Below are positions 46,101 through 55,995 of a stretch of 64,000 bases of DNA, piece by piece. The stretch spans positions 3,906,001 through 3,970,000 of the forward strand of contig NC_135000.1 in assembly GCF_051020985.1 (NCBI RefSeq). The letters are read 5' to 3'. Each line of letters opens with the position of its first letter. Positions within the stretch are counted from its first letter, which is position 1. Source of the stretch: Nomia melanderi. Its lineage: Eukaryota > Arthropoda > Insecta > Hymenoptera > Halictidae. Both the position numbers and the translations under genes were made by a program. The notes under the pieces are model-generated. The model made no database searches. It had not been told where the DNA came from and saw nothing but the letters and a program-made list of their open reading frames with translations.

Positions 46101-48019
46101 AGTTATTCTAGATATATATGTGCACCTTTAGGAATTTTTTCAGAATTTTGTATCAAAGAGGATATAAAATATCAAGCATAAACTGTATGTAGCATTTCAA
46201 CCTATAACTAACCTAATAATAAGGGTAGGAGCTTAAAGCTTGGTAAAAAGGAATTTCTTCGAGAGATCTATTAAATGGTATGTATTAAGGTCGATTTGGT
46301 TTGGGGACACTTTTGATACTCCTTATTCGGTTGTGCCCTTTGAAGGAAACCTGATAAGACGGTTCTCTTTCTTGTTTATCGTGAGAAACGTGCTAGCAAC
46401 GCGAGTATTTCGATCAGCGCTTTAAATGCCCGCAGTCAGTGTGTGTGGGTGTTTAAACTGGGTTGTAATCAATGTCACGTTCTCCAAACACTGAGCCGAA
46501 GTGGGATCTGGGACGCGTGCCTCTGCAGCAAAATGAATTGTAAACAATATACTTCCGCGTAAAGTGTTTTTTCATTTTCTGGCACACTTCCAGATAAATG
46601 TGTGTGCATTAATGTTTGCAACTGGTAGAGGGAAATCCCAACGTTCACTTATATTTTAGTAATTAACGGGAAGGAAATATGAGATGCTGTTGACAAATTG
46701 AATTAAAGCAGGTTGAGATCTTTATTGAAACGATCGGTTTTCGTTTTGATGAATTAATAATATCCATGCTGCCTGTTTCAGTTTACTATGACGCAAGACT
46801 GTTAGCACCTAACATCGACGCTGTACACCTAATGACTTTCGACCAGAAGACGCCGGAACGCAATCCTCAGGAGGGCGATTATCCTGCACCAATTTACGAA
46901 AGCTATGGTCGCGTCCCTCAGGACAACGTTGATGCAACAACCAGGTGAGAAGTCTAGAAATTAATATAATACTTTCTAATTCCTTTTTCACGTCATATTC
47001 TGAGCTTGGAAAGTTGGTAACTTAAGTTTCAGGTGTACCAACCTTCTAAATTCAGCAGATGATTCGTTAAATTCTGAATAGTTAAGATTAGAATATCATA
47101 TTTGGTACTTGGAAAGTTGATTAACTTTCTGGTATACGAACCTTCTAAATTCAACAGATGCTTCGTTAAATTCTGAATGGTTAAGATTAGAATATCATAT
47201 TTGGAACTTGGAAGATTGATCATCTAACTTCCTGGCATACTCACCTTTTAGATTCAACAGATGCTTCGCTAAATTCTGAATAGTTAAGATTAGAATATCA
47301 TATTTGGAACTTGAAAAGTTGATTATCTAACTTTCTTGTATACCCACCTTTTAGATTCAACAGGTGATTCGTTAAATTCTGAATAGTTAAGATTAGAGTA
47401 CTTTAAAACTAGCAAATGGCTATAATATTACGTTTAAAAATACAATAACTATAATGTTAATTAATGTATAGAGAAAAACTTATGAAAAGTTTGCTGAAAT
47501 CCTTTGCTCCATATTACAAACCAAAAATATCCGTAAAGTATTAATTCTACTTCAAGGTATTGGCTTGACAACGGCACACCAGGCACAAAGATTGTTGTGG
47601 GCATCCCAGCATTTGCCAGGACATGGAAACTAACCTCTGACAGCCAGATGTCAGGAGTTCCACCTATTGTTGCTGATGGTCCAGGAGCAGAAGGACCACA
47701 CACGAATATACCAGGCCTTCTCTCTTATTCAGAGGTGTGTGTTCGTTTGACTGAAAGTGCTGTTGGTCGCTTGAGACGAGTCAGTGACCCATCCAAGAAG
47801 TATGGTAGCTATTCCTTCCAAGGGTATGATGAGAACACAGGTGCAGATGGAATCTGGGTTGGGTATGAAGATCCTGATACAGCTGGGAACAAGGCTGCCT
47901 ACGCTAAAGCGAAGGGCTTGGGAGGTGTAGCTATTTATGATTTATCCTTGGATGACTTCAGGGGAGTCTGTACTGGAGACAAATTCCCCATTGTCAGGGG
48001 TGCTAAGTATAAGTTGTAA
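43200..48019 (+). CDS. Idgf: imaginal disc growth factor / chitinase-like protein (IDGF family, GH18 fold)
   Basis: Five coding exons join in phase: 43200-43320, 44471-44724, 45283-45586, 46782-46944 and 47557-48019, 1305 nt including TAA, 434 residues, the usual IDGF length. All introns are GT-AG. Residues 1-19 are a signal peptide; Cys30 and Cys57 are the conserved first disulphide pair; KIYLSIGG (104-111) is the GH18 beta-3 motif; DGIDLAWQ (149-156) is the catalytic-motif position with Gln156 replacing the essential Glu, so the protein should not hydrolyse chitin. A basic insertion after it (about 158-195) is the IDGF-specific loop. The C-terminus carries the GGVAIYDLSLDDF barrel strand. 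N-glycosylation sequons occur at Asn33 and Asn224. In known insects IDGFs are secreted to haemolymph and cuticle and act in growth, moulting or wound responses. The specific paralogue cannot be assigned with certainty. Confidence 0.96.
43473..43685. mobile_element. TTAA-flanked MITE, family G, in IDGF intron 1
   Basis: 213 bp bounded by TTAA: TTAACACGTTGAATGCCG ... CGGCATTCAACGTGTTAA, an 18-bp perfect inverted repeat. The interior matches 39044-39278 in inverse orientation. Confidence 0.9.
43725..44413. mobile_element. foldback element, TA-flanked pogo-like family (copy 1, in IDGF intron 1)
   Basis: About 690 bp with ends 'agcaacgctcgtttaaattc' and 'gaaatttaagcgagcatcac', diverged from the CAGTGATGCTCGCTTAAATT consensus seen at 53815. 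The two halves are inverted copies of each other (for example 'gcacgcgtcaaatataaaca' versus 'cgcgtgcggcat'). No transposase. Orientation is ambiguous because the whole unit is palindromic. Confidence 0.75.
44759..45006. mobile_element. TTAA-flanked MITE, family A (copy 4, in IDGF intron 2)
   Basis: 248 bp bounded by TTAA: TTAACCCTTTGCACTTGGAA ... CTCGAGTGCAAAGGTTTAA. It begins 34 bp after the exon 2 donor and makes up almost half of the 558-bp intron. Confidence 0.85.
45620..45860. mobile_element. TTAA-flanked MITE, family H (copy 2, in IDGF intron 3)
   Basis: 241 bp: TTAACACTTTAACTGCCA ... TGGCAGTCAAAGTGTTAA, bounded by TTAA. The TGCCACG core is shared with 32627-32783 and related to family G. 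Confidence 0.8.
45953..46282. mobile_element. 330-bp long inverted-repeat element in IDGF intron 3
   Basis: The outer ~60 bp are inverted copies: 'cataccatttgatagatctc' at the left against the complement of 'gagatctattaaatggtatg'-like sequence at the right, continuing through 'ctttttaccaagttttaagc' / 'gcttaaagcttggtaaaaag'. The interior is AT-rich. No copy elsewhere in the window and no clear target duplication. Confidence 0.7.
47010..47400 (+). repeat. ~101-bp tandem repeat in IDGF intron 4, four copies
   Basis: 'ccttctaaattcaacagatg' type starts occur at about 47041, 47141, 47244 and 47347. Each unit includes 'ttctgaatagttaagattag' and 'aatatcatatttgg'. The array fills about two thirds of the 612-bp intron. 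Confidence 0.9.
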
Positions 48020-48294
48020 GGAGTGATTAGAGACTGAGGATGAATGCTAAGAAAAACTGAAGATGCCAATTTGAAAGTCTAATGGAAAACTCCCATTATT
48101 TTCTTATCTCTTGACATGTTTCTTCAAGATTTAAATGCTCCTTAGAGGAAGAAATATCTGCATTGTTTGCTTCCTACTTTTTATATATCTGATATTTCTA
48201 GTTCCTTGTGCGCATTATACATGGATTGAAGATTTTGTTATTCTGTTGCATGATTGAGCAAGTGGAATGATGTATTGTCAAAGTGATATGTACA

Positions 48295-48300
48295 AATAAA
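48295..48300 (+). terminator. IDGF poly(A) signal
   Basis: AATAAA lies 276 bp after the stop codon and is followed by a T-rich stretch, giving a 3' UTR of about 300 bp (48020 to roughly 48320). Confidence 0.75.
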
Positions 48301-48320
48301 AGTCATACTTTTTCAAATTT

Positions 48321-48867
48321 TCTCTTTCTATTTATTGCATTATTCCAATTATCTTTATGTTATTAGATCTTGATGGTAAATGAATAGGGTACGTTATGGG
48401 TAAATAACTGGAACTTCGTTGTATGTATAGATAATATATATTTCGTGCAGTCTATGAATTTGGTTAAACACATTTGCTCGGGTGTGTATGAAAGGTTTCT
48501 TTGTAAATGGACTAAACTTGGTAAATATATCAAACGTTAGGAGTTATGGCACACGAGACATAGCTAATCCGCAGCCACTCTTATACTTAGAAATGAAACG
48601 TTTCTGTCTCCCAATTTCGCTCCTCAAAAGTATCTCATTGAAGAGAGTCATTTTCGTGCATCAATCGAACTCACAATGTTTTTAACAACTCACCAAACAT
48701 TCGTGCATATTGGTTCAGTGAACATAGCATCCATTAACTTTAATCTTCTGTGTTACTTCTTTCAAGGCTGCTGCTTTACACATGTTCACTAAATAGCACG
48801 GAAGCAACATTAAATAAATATATAAATAATTAAAGAATGAAAATAGCTGTTGACACAGCATTATTAA
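48321..48867. other. intergenic sequence, nothing recognised
   Basis: Short frames on both strands show no coding signature. Confidence 0.3.
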
Positions 48868-49414
48868 CAGTGATGCTCGCTTAAATTTTACTGCGCCATC
48901 CTTACTCTTCCCCACTATTCACTGTCCCAAGCTCAGTGTAACGTGATCCCAGTAGACAGGAACAGAAAATGAATGTAATGAGGGGAAGAAAGACAGCGAT
49001 GCCGCACGCGTCAAATATAAACATACAACGAGGAAAATTCCGATTGCAATAATTTTAACCTTACCTTCTCAATCGTAGTACGGATGTGATGTTGAGATTC
49101 TTCTCATTAAAATGAGTCCAAACACGACGTAAATCGGTCTAGTTTTATCCATTTGGTGGAAACGAACCTTTAATTTCGTTAATTACATTAAGCCGGTAAA
49201 ACTAGTCCGATTTCCACTGTGTTTGGACTCATTTTAATCACAAGAATCTGAGAAATTCACTGACACTACATTTGAGAAGGTAAGGTTGAAATTAGTACAA
49301 TTGGAATTTTCTTCACTGCAATTCCTGGAAGCACATAGCTTCTTCCTGTTTTTTCTGCTCGGTCAAATTTCACTGCTAGGACCCGAAATTGTGGAATTTA
49401 AGCGAGCATTACTA
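48868..49414. mobile_element. foldback element, pogo-like family (copy 2)
   Basis: About 547 bp from CAGTGATGCTCGCTTAAATT to 'ggaatttaagcgagcattac'. The halves are inverted ('cattaaaatgagtccaaaca' against 'gtgtttggactcattttaat'). It is shorter than copies 1 and 4 through internal deletion. Confidence 0.85.
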
Positions 49415-50455
49415 CATATGTTACCAGTTATCAACTGAAAATTATTAAATATTTTAACAGAACTATACTTCTAGTTATATATTCTAAAATACAGTTATGT
49501 ACATATACTGGTAAAGAAAAAATAATTTTGCATTACAACGTGAAGAAAATACTATTATTATAAAAAAATAACTATATTCTAATACTTCCACACGTTTCTT
49601 ACACAACTAAATTTTGCTTATGCTTTCATAAACAGAGAGTAAAAAATTCGTGTCAGTGTGTAACTATATCAGCAAAACAGCAGACTAGAAAGAGTTACAA
49701 TAACACGAACACATCCTGCTGCATAATCATAATACTTAGAAAATACTGGGCATGGTAGTTGGAATAGCTTACACACTATAGTACAGTTAATAATTCGATA
49801 TACACTTGAACAGGGGTAGGGCACTCATTACATTACAGTATTTAATATAATGAAATATAATATATGTAGCATTACAACGTACAATAACACAATTGTTATC
49901 CCTGATACTTAATCCTAAGCTACTCTGATCTCGGTCCTCGGCAATTGTTAATGCAAACTCGTTCACAAGTCTGTGGAACTATTCCCAAAGATAGAAAATA
50001 TCAACAGTAAAATTAGACTTTTCGTACAATATCTTACAAACAGATGACACAAGTATCCCCGTCGTTAACATAGACAAACAAATCATGTTCTCTCCCTCCT
50101 ATAACGTTCAGTTCCTTCTTGCAACAAATAAAAGCACCGAAAGGGAGTGATACATACTATAAAAAGTTAACAAAGTATCAGCACCTCAACGCCTCAACAA
50201 ATACCACTCTCTTCCACAAATAAAGAGAATGCAGTACAGATACAAAAAAGATTGGTACCATGATAAAGGAAAGAAAAGTTAGCGAGAAGTAACTTCTCAC
50301 ATTTCCTGAATTCCATGGTATTCAAGCATCAACAAAGGAACCTGGATCGACTGGGAAGGAAACATTGGTACCATACCAAAAAAAAGTAAACCAGTAAAAA
50401 GTAATTCTTCGCATCATCTAAACTCCATAATATCCATACGCCAAGAAGAAAAATA
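49415..50455. other. AT-rich intergenic sequence
   Basis: Nothing recognised on either strand. Confidence 0.3.
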
Positions 50456-50462
50456 TACATAC

Positions 50463-50760
50463 CGTCCGTTGCAGGGAATCTGGCACTTTGATCTGATTGG
50501 TCAGATTCAAAGGCGCACGCCTTGTCGACACGAATTTTCGGTTCTGGTGTACGATTCGCTGAGGTACTCACGCACATTAGTCGCGTCGCGCTTCAGAGAG
50601 GCGGAGAGTCGTTTCCGGACTCGCAATTGGATGTCCCGGAGCCGTAGAAGGGGAATAGGCGGGCCTACCGAGCGACTGTCTCCGCCCCTATGACGCCACG
50701 AGTGCCAGGTTCGCTGCAACGTACGGTATGTACAAGTACCACGGGCAAAACTGAAGCAGT
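50463..50760 (-). promoter_or_regulatory. GC-rich promoter/first-exon candidate (- strand)
   Basis: This CpG-rich block is followed on the - strand by CAACGGACG|GTATGT, a good donor at 50462. No long frame with a start codon precedes it, so it would be a non-coding first exon. The transcript would run toward the IDGF gene in antisense. No downstream exon was identified; a free-standing regulatory island is the alternative. Confidence 0.3.
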
Positions 50761-51122
50761 ACGATGGCAAAGAAAATGAGAAAGGGTCAACGATGAGGGG
50801 TTACAATATTGTTAAGTAGAATACCTCCATTTGCCACGGTTGTATTGGTTCACTGAGTGGAAGTAGAACTTTCAAATAAAATGTAGGCATCACTCGTTCA
50901 TTGCTGGCGTGTCCTGAGTTTCGCGAACGAGTTCGGCTAGAAGTATCGAGGACAATCGAAGGATTCTAAACAGGAACACGACACACTCGACGAGATTATG
51001 TTTGCTGAAAGCATACGATCAGGCGCGACGACTGTTGCTCAACGTTCATGAGCAACCTGGTGCCGGACAGTGAAAAAATAAGTACGGAGATCTCTGCTGT
51101 GACTTTCATTCTATGAGTGAAT

Positions 51123-51150
51123 ACTGTGTGTGTGTGTGTGAGGGGGGTGG
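51123..51150 (+). repeat. (TG)n microsatellite followed by G-run
   Basis: 'ctgtgtgtgtgtgtgtga' is followed by 'ggggggtggtgg'. Confidence 0.85.
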
Positions 51151-51619
51151 TGGACGCTCCCTCGAAACCTATACTCTTTTGTTTAATGTGGGCCCTTTAG
51201 GAAGTAACGTCCGGTCGCTGTTTTATCGACTGATCCACAATGAATCGACGAAAGGGTTCCTATACGCTAGAAAATACGTCTAATCCCTAAATTACCTGAT
51301 TGTTAGACATCCGTTCGTTTATTTTCTCATTTGGGAGGCAGGGGGGCACTGGAATGAAAACCTTCAACGTCTATATACTTCTGAGGTTCAACGACGCAGG
51401 TCTGCAGGGCTCTTGAGGACACGTGACCAACTGATGCTAGGAGGCTCGCTATTTCGTAGAGATTTTTCTATTTTCTTATTCCTCTGGTTTCCCATTTTGT
51501 ATGCTTCACGATTCGACATCGAGAACATGCCCTCGAGAACGCTCTGCGCTCGTAAATGCACATCAAGTAAATGCAAATCGCGCGATTGGTCAACTTTGAG
51601 ATAAAATATGGAGTCATTA

Positions 51620-52240
51620 CAGTGATACTCGCTTAAATTCCACGATATCTGCTCGGTTAAATTTCATTACACCATCCTTATTCTTCTACTGGTCACAGTG
51701 GACAGGGACAGAAAATGAATACAATGAGGGGAAGAGAGAGCTGTACGCGTCAAGTATGAACATGATGAAGAAAATTTCAATTGCAATAATTTTAATCTTA
51801 ACTTGTCAATCGTAATACGGATGGGATGTTGAGATTCTTCTCATTAAAATGAGTCCAAACACGACGTAGATCGGCCTAGTTTATCGATTTGACGGAAACG
51901 AACCTTTAATTTCGTTAATTACATTAATTTGGTAAAAGTAGTTCGATTTCCACCGTGTTTGGGCTCATTTTAATCACAAGAATCTCAGAAATTCACTAGC
52001 ATTACATTTAAGAAGGTAAGGTCGAAATGACTGCATTTAGAATTTTCTTTACTGCATGTTTAAATTTGACTCGGTTTTAGGTGGACCGTCTATCTCGCTT
52101 TTGCTCACTATATAGATTATCTGCCTTTGTCAGGTTGTACTCGATTCAATTCCTGGATGCAAATAGCTTCCTCCTTTTTGTCTGTTCGATCAAATTCCAC
52201 TGATGGGCCCGAAATTGTGGAATTTAAGCGAGCGTTACTG
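51620..52240. mobile_element. foldback element, pogo-like family (copy 3)
   Basis: 621 bp between TA dinucleotides (51618-51619 and 52241-52242): CAGTGATACTCGCTTAAATT ... AATTTAAGCGAGCGTTACTG. The terminal inverted repeat is nearly perfect, and the inverted homology continues through most of both halves. Confidence 0.9.
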
Positions 52241-52242
52241 TA

Positions 52243-53812
52243 AATACAATGACGGTTGACAGTCGAATTGCTGCGGAATGACAAGACGTTAGAAATCATT
52301 TGAAATCGCCGCGATGTTTCACTGAAACATTGAGAACAATGATGAAATCGTTGGTGCACGTTAACGTTTCGAGCAATTCGATCGTCGACCGCCGATAACA
52401 TTTTTCTCAGTATAATAATTTTCCTCTGAAACGTTTTTCTTTATAAATATAGTTACTTCGCAACTTCGTTTAATTTCGTACAACGGAACGATCTCAGATA
52501 TAAACTCCTTTCGGTCTCCGCGAACAGGCAACGCAGACGAACGTGTTTCCGAATGGTATCTGATCAGAACTTAAACGCGAATTACACACGGGTCTCGATA
52601 GTTGAAAGTTCACCCTTCGGGGACGGAATTAGTTGTAAAATGCAAGCGTGTAAACGTTAGAATCCTTGGTTGCATTTTTCTTTTTAATTCGGTTCGTTAA
52701 TATAATAGGTTTTCGTCTATCGAAGAGAAACGCATTGACAACAGTTAACATTCCAACAAAAATTATTATAAACATCTTTCCAAATAGTTGTTAATCAAGA
52801 GTACTGTTTCAGATGTATTTGATACTTTAAATCCATTAATGAAAATATTCCATGTGAACGGAAACGAATTATTGAAGAATCATGAGAAATGTTCAGCGGG
52901 AAATCCCTTTCATTCGGTTGGATGAAATTTGGAAGATTCTGTGGAATCGACGAATGAAATAGGACCTCTATCGGTTCTAAGTGTCCCGTGCCTCGCACGA
53001 GACGTTAGATTTTTTTCACTGATCGCGAATGATATCCGAAATCTTCGTATCAAATTGTTATGTTTCAATTTCTTATTTGATCCTTAAGTTTTCTTAATTA
53101 CTAGTAACGATCATTAACCTCTTACCAACTGTACAACGAAATTGTAAAAGACAAACCGAAATGATCTTCCTTCGGGTGTTTCACGAAAGAGTCCTTCATT
53201 GTTAACAAAGTGGACAACAACGAGAAATTTTCCCAAACAGTGTCGCCAACTCAACAGTTAAAACACACTCACACGCACACGTACACAAATAGCTGTGTGT
53301 TTGCGCAAACAAGCGAAGAAATAAATAACCATCGAGCAAATCCTTCTCTGCAGGATTTAAACATCAATATTCATTCTTCCTTACATCGAGATAAATACTC
53401 CGATAATCCACGAGTCAGTTTAACAACATCTTGCAACTCAATGGTTACTGCGAATTGTATATTATTTCTTCTCCCCTTGATTTCCAGATCCGATCGTTAA
53501 CTTTCTATCTTAAAAACGATACAAATATCGATTTCTCTGTTCCCAGAGGTGAATTATTCAAACTCAACAAGCGATAGCACTAAGACTCGAGTCACATTGA
53601 ACAAAGAACTTCCTTATGACTAGTACAACACGTGCCCCACAAAATGGGACACGCGTTTTTTTGTAGCTTCTTTCAACTGAGAAACTGCATTTCGAGTTTG
53701 TTGAACTCAATTTTAAACGGATGCTCTAGGAAGGGCTTTGAATTCATGCTGTAGAAGACGCTGATGTAGATTTCTTTTTGTATTTACTGCTCTACAAAGT
53801 GTTGTAATAGTT
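52243..53812. other. intergenic sequence, no gene recognised
   Basis: A + strand frame at 53210-53500 and a - strand frame at 52401-52117 are unremarkable. 'cacactcacacgcacacgta' near 53264 is a small CA-rich run. Confidence 0.3.
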
Positions 53813-53814
53813 TA

Positions 53815-54554
53815 CAGTGATGCTCGCTTAAATTCCACAAAATATGCTCGGCTAAATTTCACTGCACCATCCCTTCTCTTCTCTCACTATTCACTGTCTC
53901 GAGTTCGGTGTAACGTGATCCCGGTAGACAGAAAATAAATACACTGAGCAGAAACAGGATAGACGCAGTACTCCGAGCGTCGAGGTTCAAGGCAAGGACC
54001 TTCAAAGCGACGCCGCACACGACAAATATAAACATGTAATAAAGAAAATTTCAATTGCAATAATTTTAACTTTACCTTGTCAATCGCAGTACAGATGAAA
54101 TGTTGAGATTCTTCTCATTAAAATGAGTCCAAACACGACATAGATCGGCCTAATTTATCGATTTCATGGAAACGAACCTTTAATTTCGTTAACTACATTA
54201 ATTTGGTAAAACTAGTCCGATTTCCACCGTGTTTGGGCTCATTTTAATCACAAGAATCTCAGAAATTAATTCACACTAGATTTGAGAAGGTAAGGTTGAA
54301 ATTAGTATAATTGGAATTTTCTTCACTGCATGTTTATATTTGACGCGTGCGGCATCACTTTGAAATCCGTGCCTTGACCCTCGATTTTCCGTGGACTGTG
54401 TCTATCCCGCTTCCGTTCACTATATCGATTGCTTGTCTTTCTCAGGCTGTGCTCGAGTCAATTCCTGGAAGCACATAGCTTCCACCTGATTTTTCTGCTC
54501 GGTTAAATTTCAATGCTTGGACCCGAAATTGTGGGATTTGAGCGAACATTACTG
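53815..54554. mobile_element. foldback element, pogo-like family (copy 4, longest)
   Basis: 740 bp between TA dinucleotides (53813-53814 and 54555-54556): CAGTGATGCTCGCTTAAATT ... ATTTGAGCGAACATTACTG. The halves are inverted over most of their length, for example 'ggcaaggaccttcaaagcga' against 'tcactttgaaatccgtgcct'. No transposase. It could form a very long RNA hairpin if transcribed. Confidence 0.9.
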
Positions 54555-55275
54555 TAGTATCAAAGGTAATAACTCATATGTATTTACCTCAAATAAATCT
54601 GAAGGATGCTCAGTGTAATACTTCGAAGGAAGTACTTTGTAGTACAGAAAGTAGAAAGTAATGTTGATACGTATTAACTGATGTGTCAACCTATGTGCTT
54701 ATGTTCTTTGGATTTTCTATTGACGAATGTTCCTACGTATAAAAAAAGAACACTGGCTTGGCTTGTAGTCCCCTATCGAAAGAATCAACTGGCTGCTAAT
54801 CCGTCTCTCTGCACGTCTGCCTAGTTCGAGTGCAGCTTTAAACAATCGGATTCAACTGACGTAGTCATAAAACATCACTGGCCATTACGAATCACTTCAA
54901 ATGTCATTTAGAGATCTTGGAAGGACATTGAATACAATTTGGTTTTCACAGATTCTCCTTCATCGCACTCAAATCGGAGCTGTTAGTACGAGCACAGAAA
55001 GTTTAGTCAGGATAATTCAGACCGAGCAACGTGCACTCGAAAGACACAATTGTTCGTTAAGTTGATGACGTTCTAAAGCTATCACGAGGACTAATCCAAG
55101 ACAGTCTTGACGATAGCGTGTATATTTCCGTGAATTAGGAAACAGGTCTGTCCGTTTGAAGACTAATCTCTAATAGCATTCAAAGTGATCAGTATCCTCA
55201 TAGTCAGCTTCAATTCTCAGCCCTGTCCTAACGGAGCATCACCGGGATTCGGCCCAACAACCATCTACATAGTCC

Positions 55276-55905
55276 TTACATGACGATACACCGTGAAACA
55301 TTGTATCTATTATTTTGGTCCACATTGTTAACGCTGAATACACGTAGCAGCCTTTCTGTGTCCTTACAGACATGTCTGTTCTGCTGTTGCTGTTTCATTA
55401 GCCTTATCGACTTCTTCTTCTTCTTCTTTTTGGTCTGCGGCAGACTTAGCTCGAACATTTGCTCGAGTCTCAGCCTAATAGGCCAGCTAGTCTCCTCTTG
55501 TTCATCGTCTTCGTAGGTCTGGAACGCGTAGTTCATGGGCAACAGTTCTTTGGGCTGGGAGAAGGAATCGTAAACGCGAACTGGACGAGCTAAGGAGGAA
55601 CTCTTTTTGGCCGGGGACAAAAGCAGAGGCTGATTCTTCAGGGACTTAGACAGATTAGAGTTCTTTGGGTTTTTCTGTAGGATCTTGGTATTGTCCTTGA
55701 TCGTCGAGGGACTAATGTGATTGGTCACTCGATAGTTGTTCGTCCCACTCTTCTGGGCTACGTGATTGGTCTTCGCGATCTTCTGGGCAAGCTTCACGTT
55801 GTTGTTCGTGCTGTTTGCGTTGTTGTTGTTGTTACCTGTGACTACACTGGTCACGTGACAACACTGTTCTGCACATTGCAGACAGTCATAGTACTTCTCG
55901 GCCAC
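55276..55905 (-). CDS. unrecognised 209-residue ORF directly 3' of Stac
   Basis: The ORF starts with ATG in a good context (GAAATGG) 90 nt after the Stac stop codon. Codon use is strongly biased to C/G third positions (AAG, AAC, CTG, GTG, ATC), unlike random AT-rich sequence, which argues for real coding. The protein has a Cys-rich N-terminus (C8, C11, C15, C16), an Asn-rich stretch (N25-N37), a Ser/Lys/Asn-rich middle, a run of seven Lys near residue 160 and a Gln/Asn-rich end. No domain, signal peptide or membrane segment is recognised. The same frame stays open, still GC3-biased, upstream of the ATG into the last Stac coding exon, so this may be an alternative C-terminus of Stac, a second cistron on its mRNA, or the terminal exon of another gene. 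Confidence 0.5.
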   Translation of the reverse strand: MAEKYYDCLQCAEQCCHVTSVVTGNNNNNANSTNNNVKLAQKIAKTNHVAQKSGTNNYRVTNHISPSTIKDNTKILQKNPKNSNLSKSLKNQPLLLSPAKKSSSLARPVRVYDSFSQPKELLPMNYAFQTYEDDEQEETSWPIRLRLEQMFELSLPQTKKKKKKKSIRLMKQQQQNRHVCKDTERLLRVFSVNNVDQNNRYNVSRCIVM

Positions 55906-55995
55906 ATTTCGACGCGACGAAGCGGAGAATCGCTCGCGAAGGTAAGCGCGACTCTGACGCTCGTCCGCAGGGTGGCCACCCTGCCGAGGCTGTTG

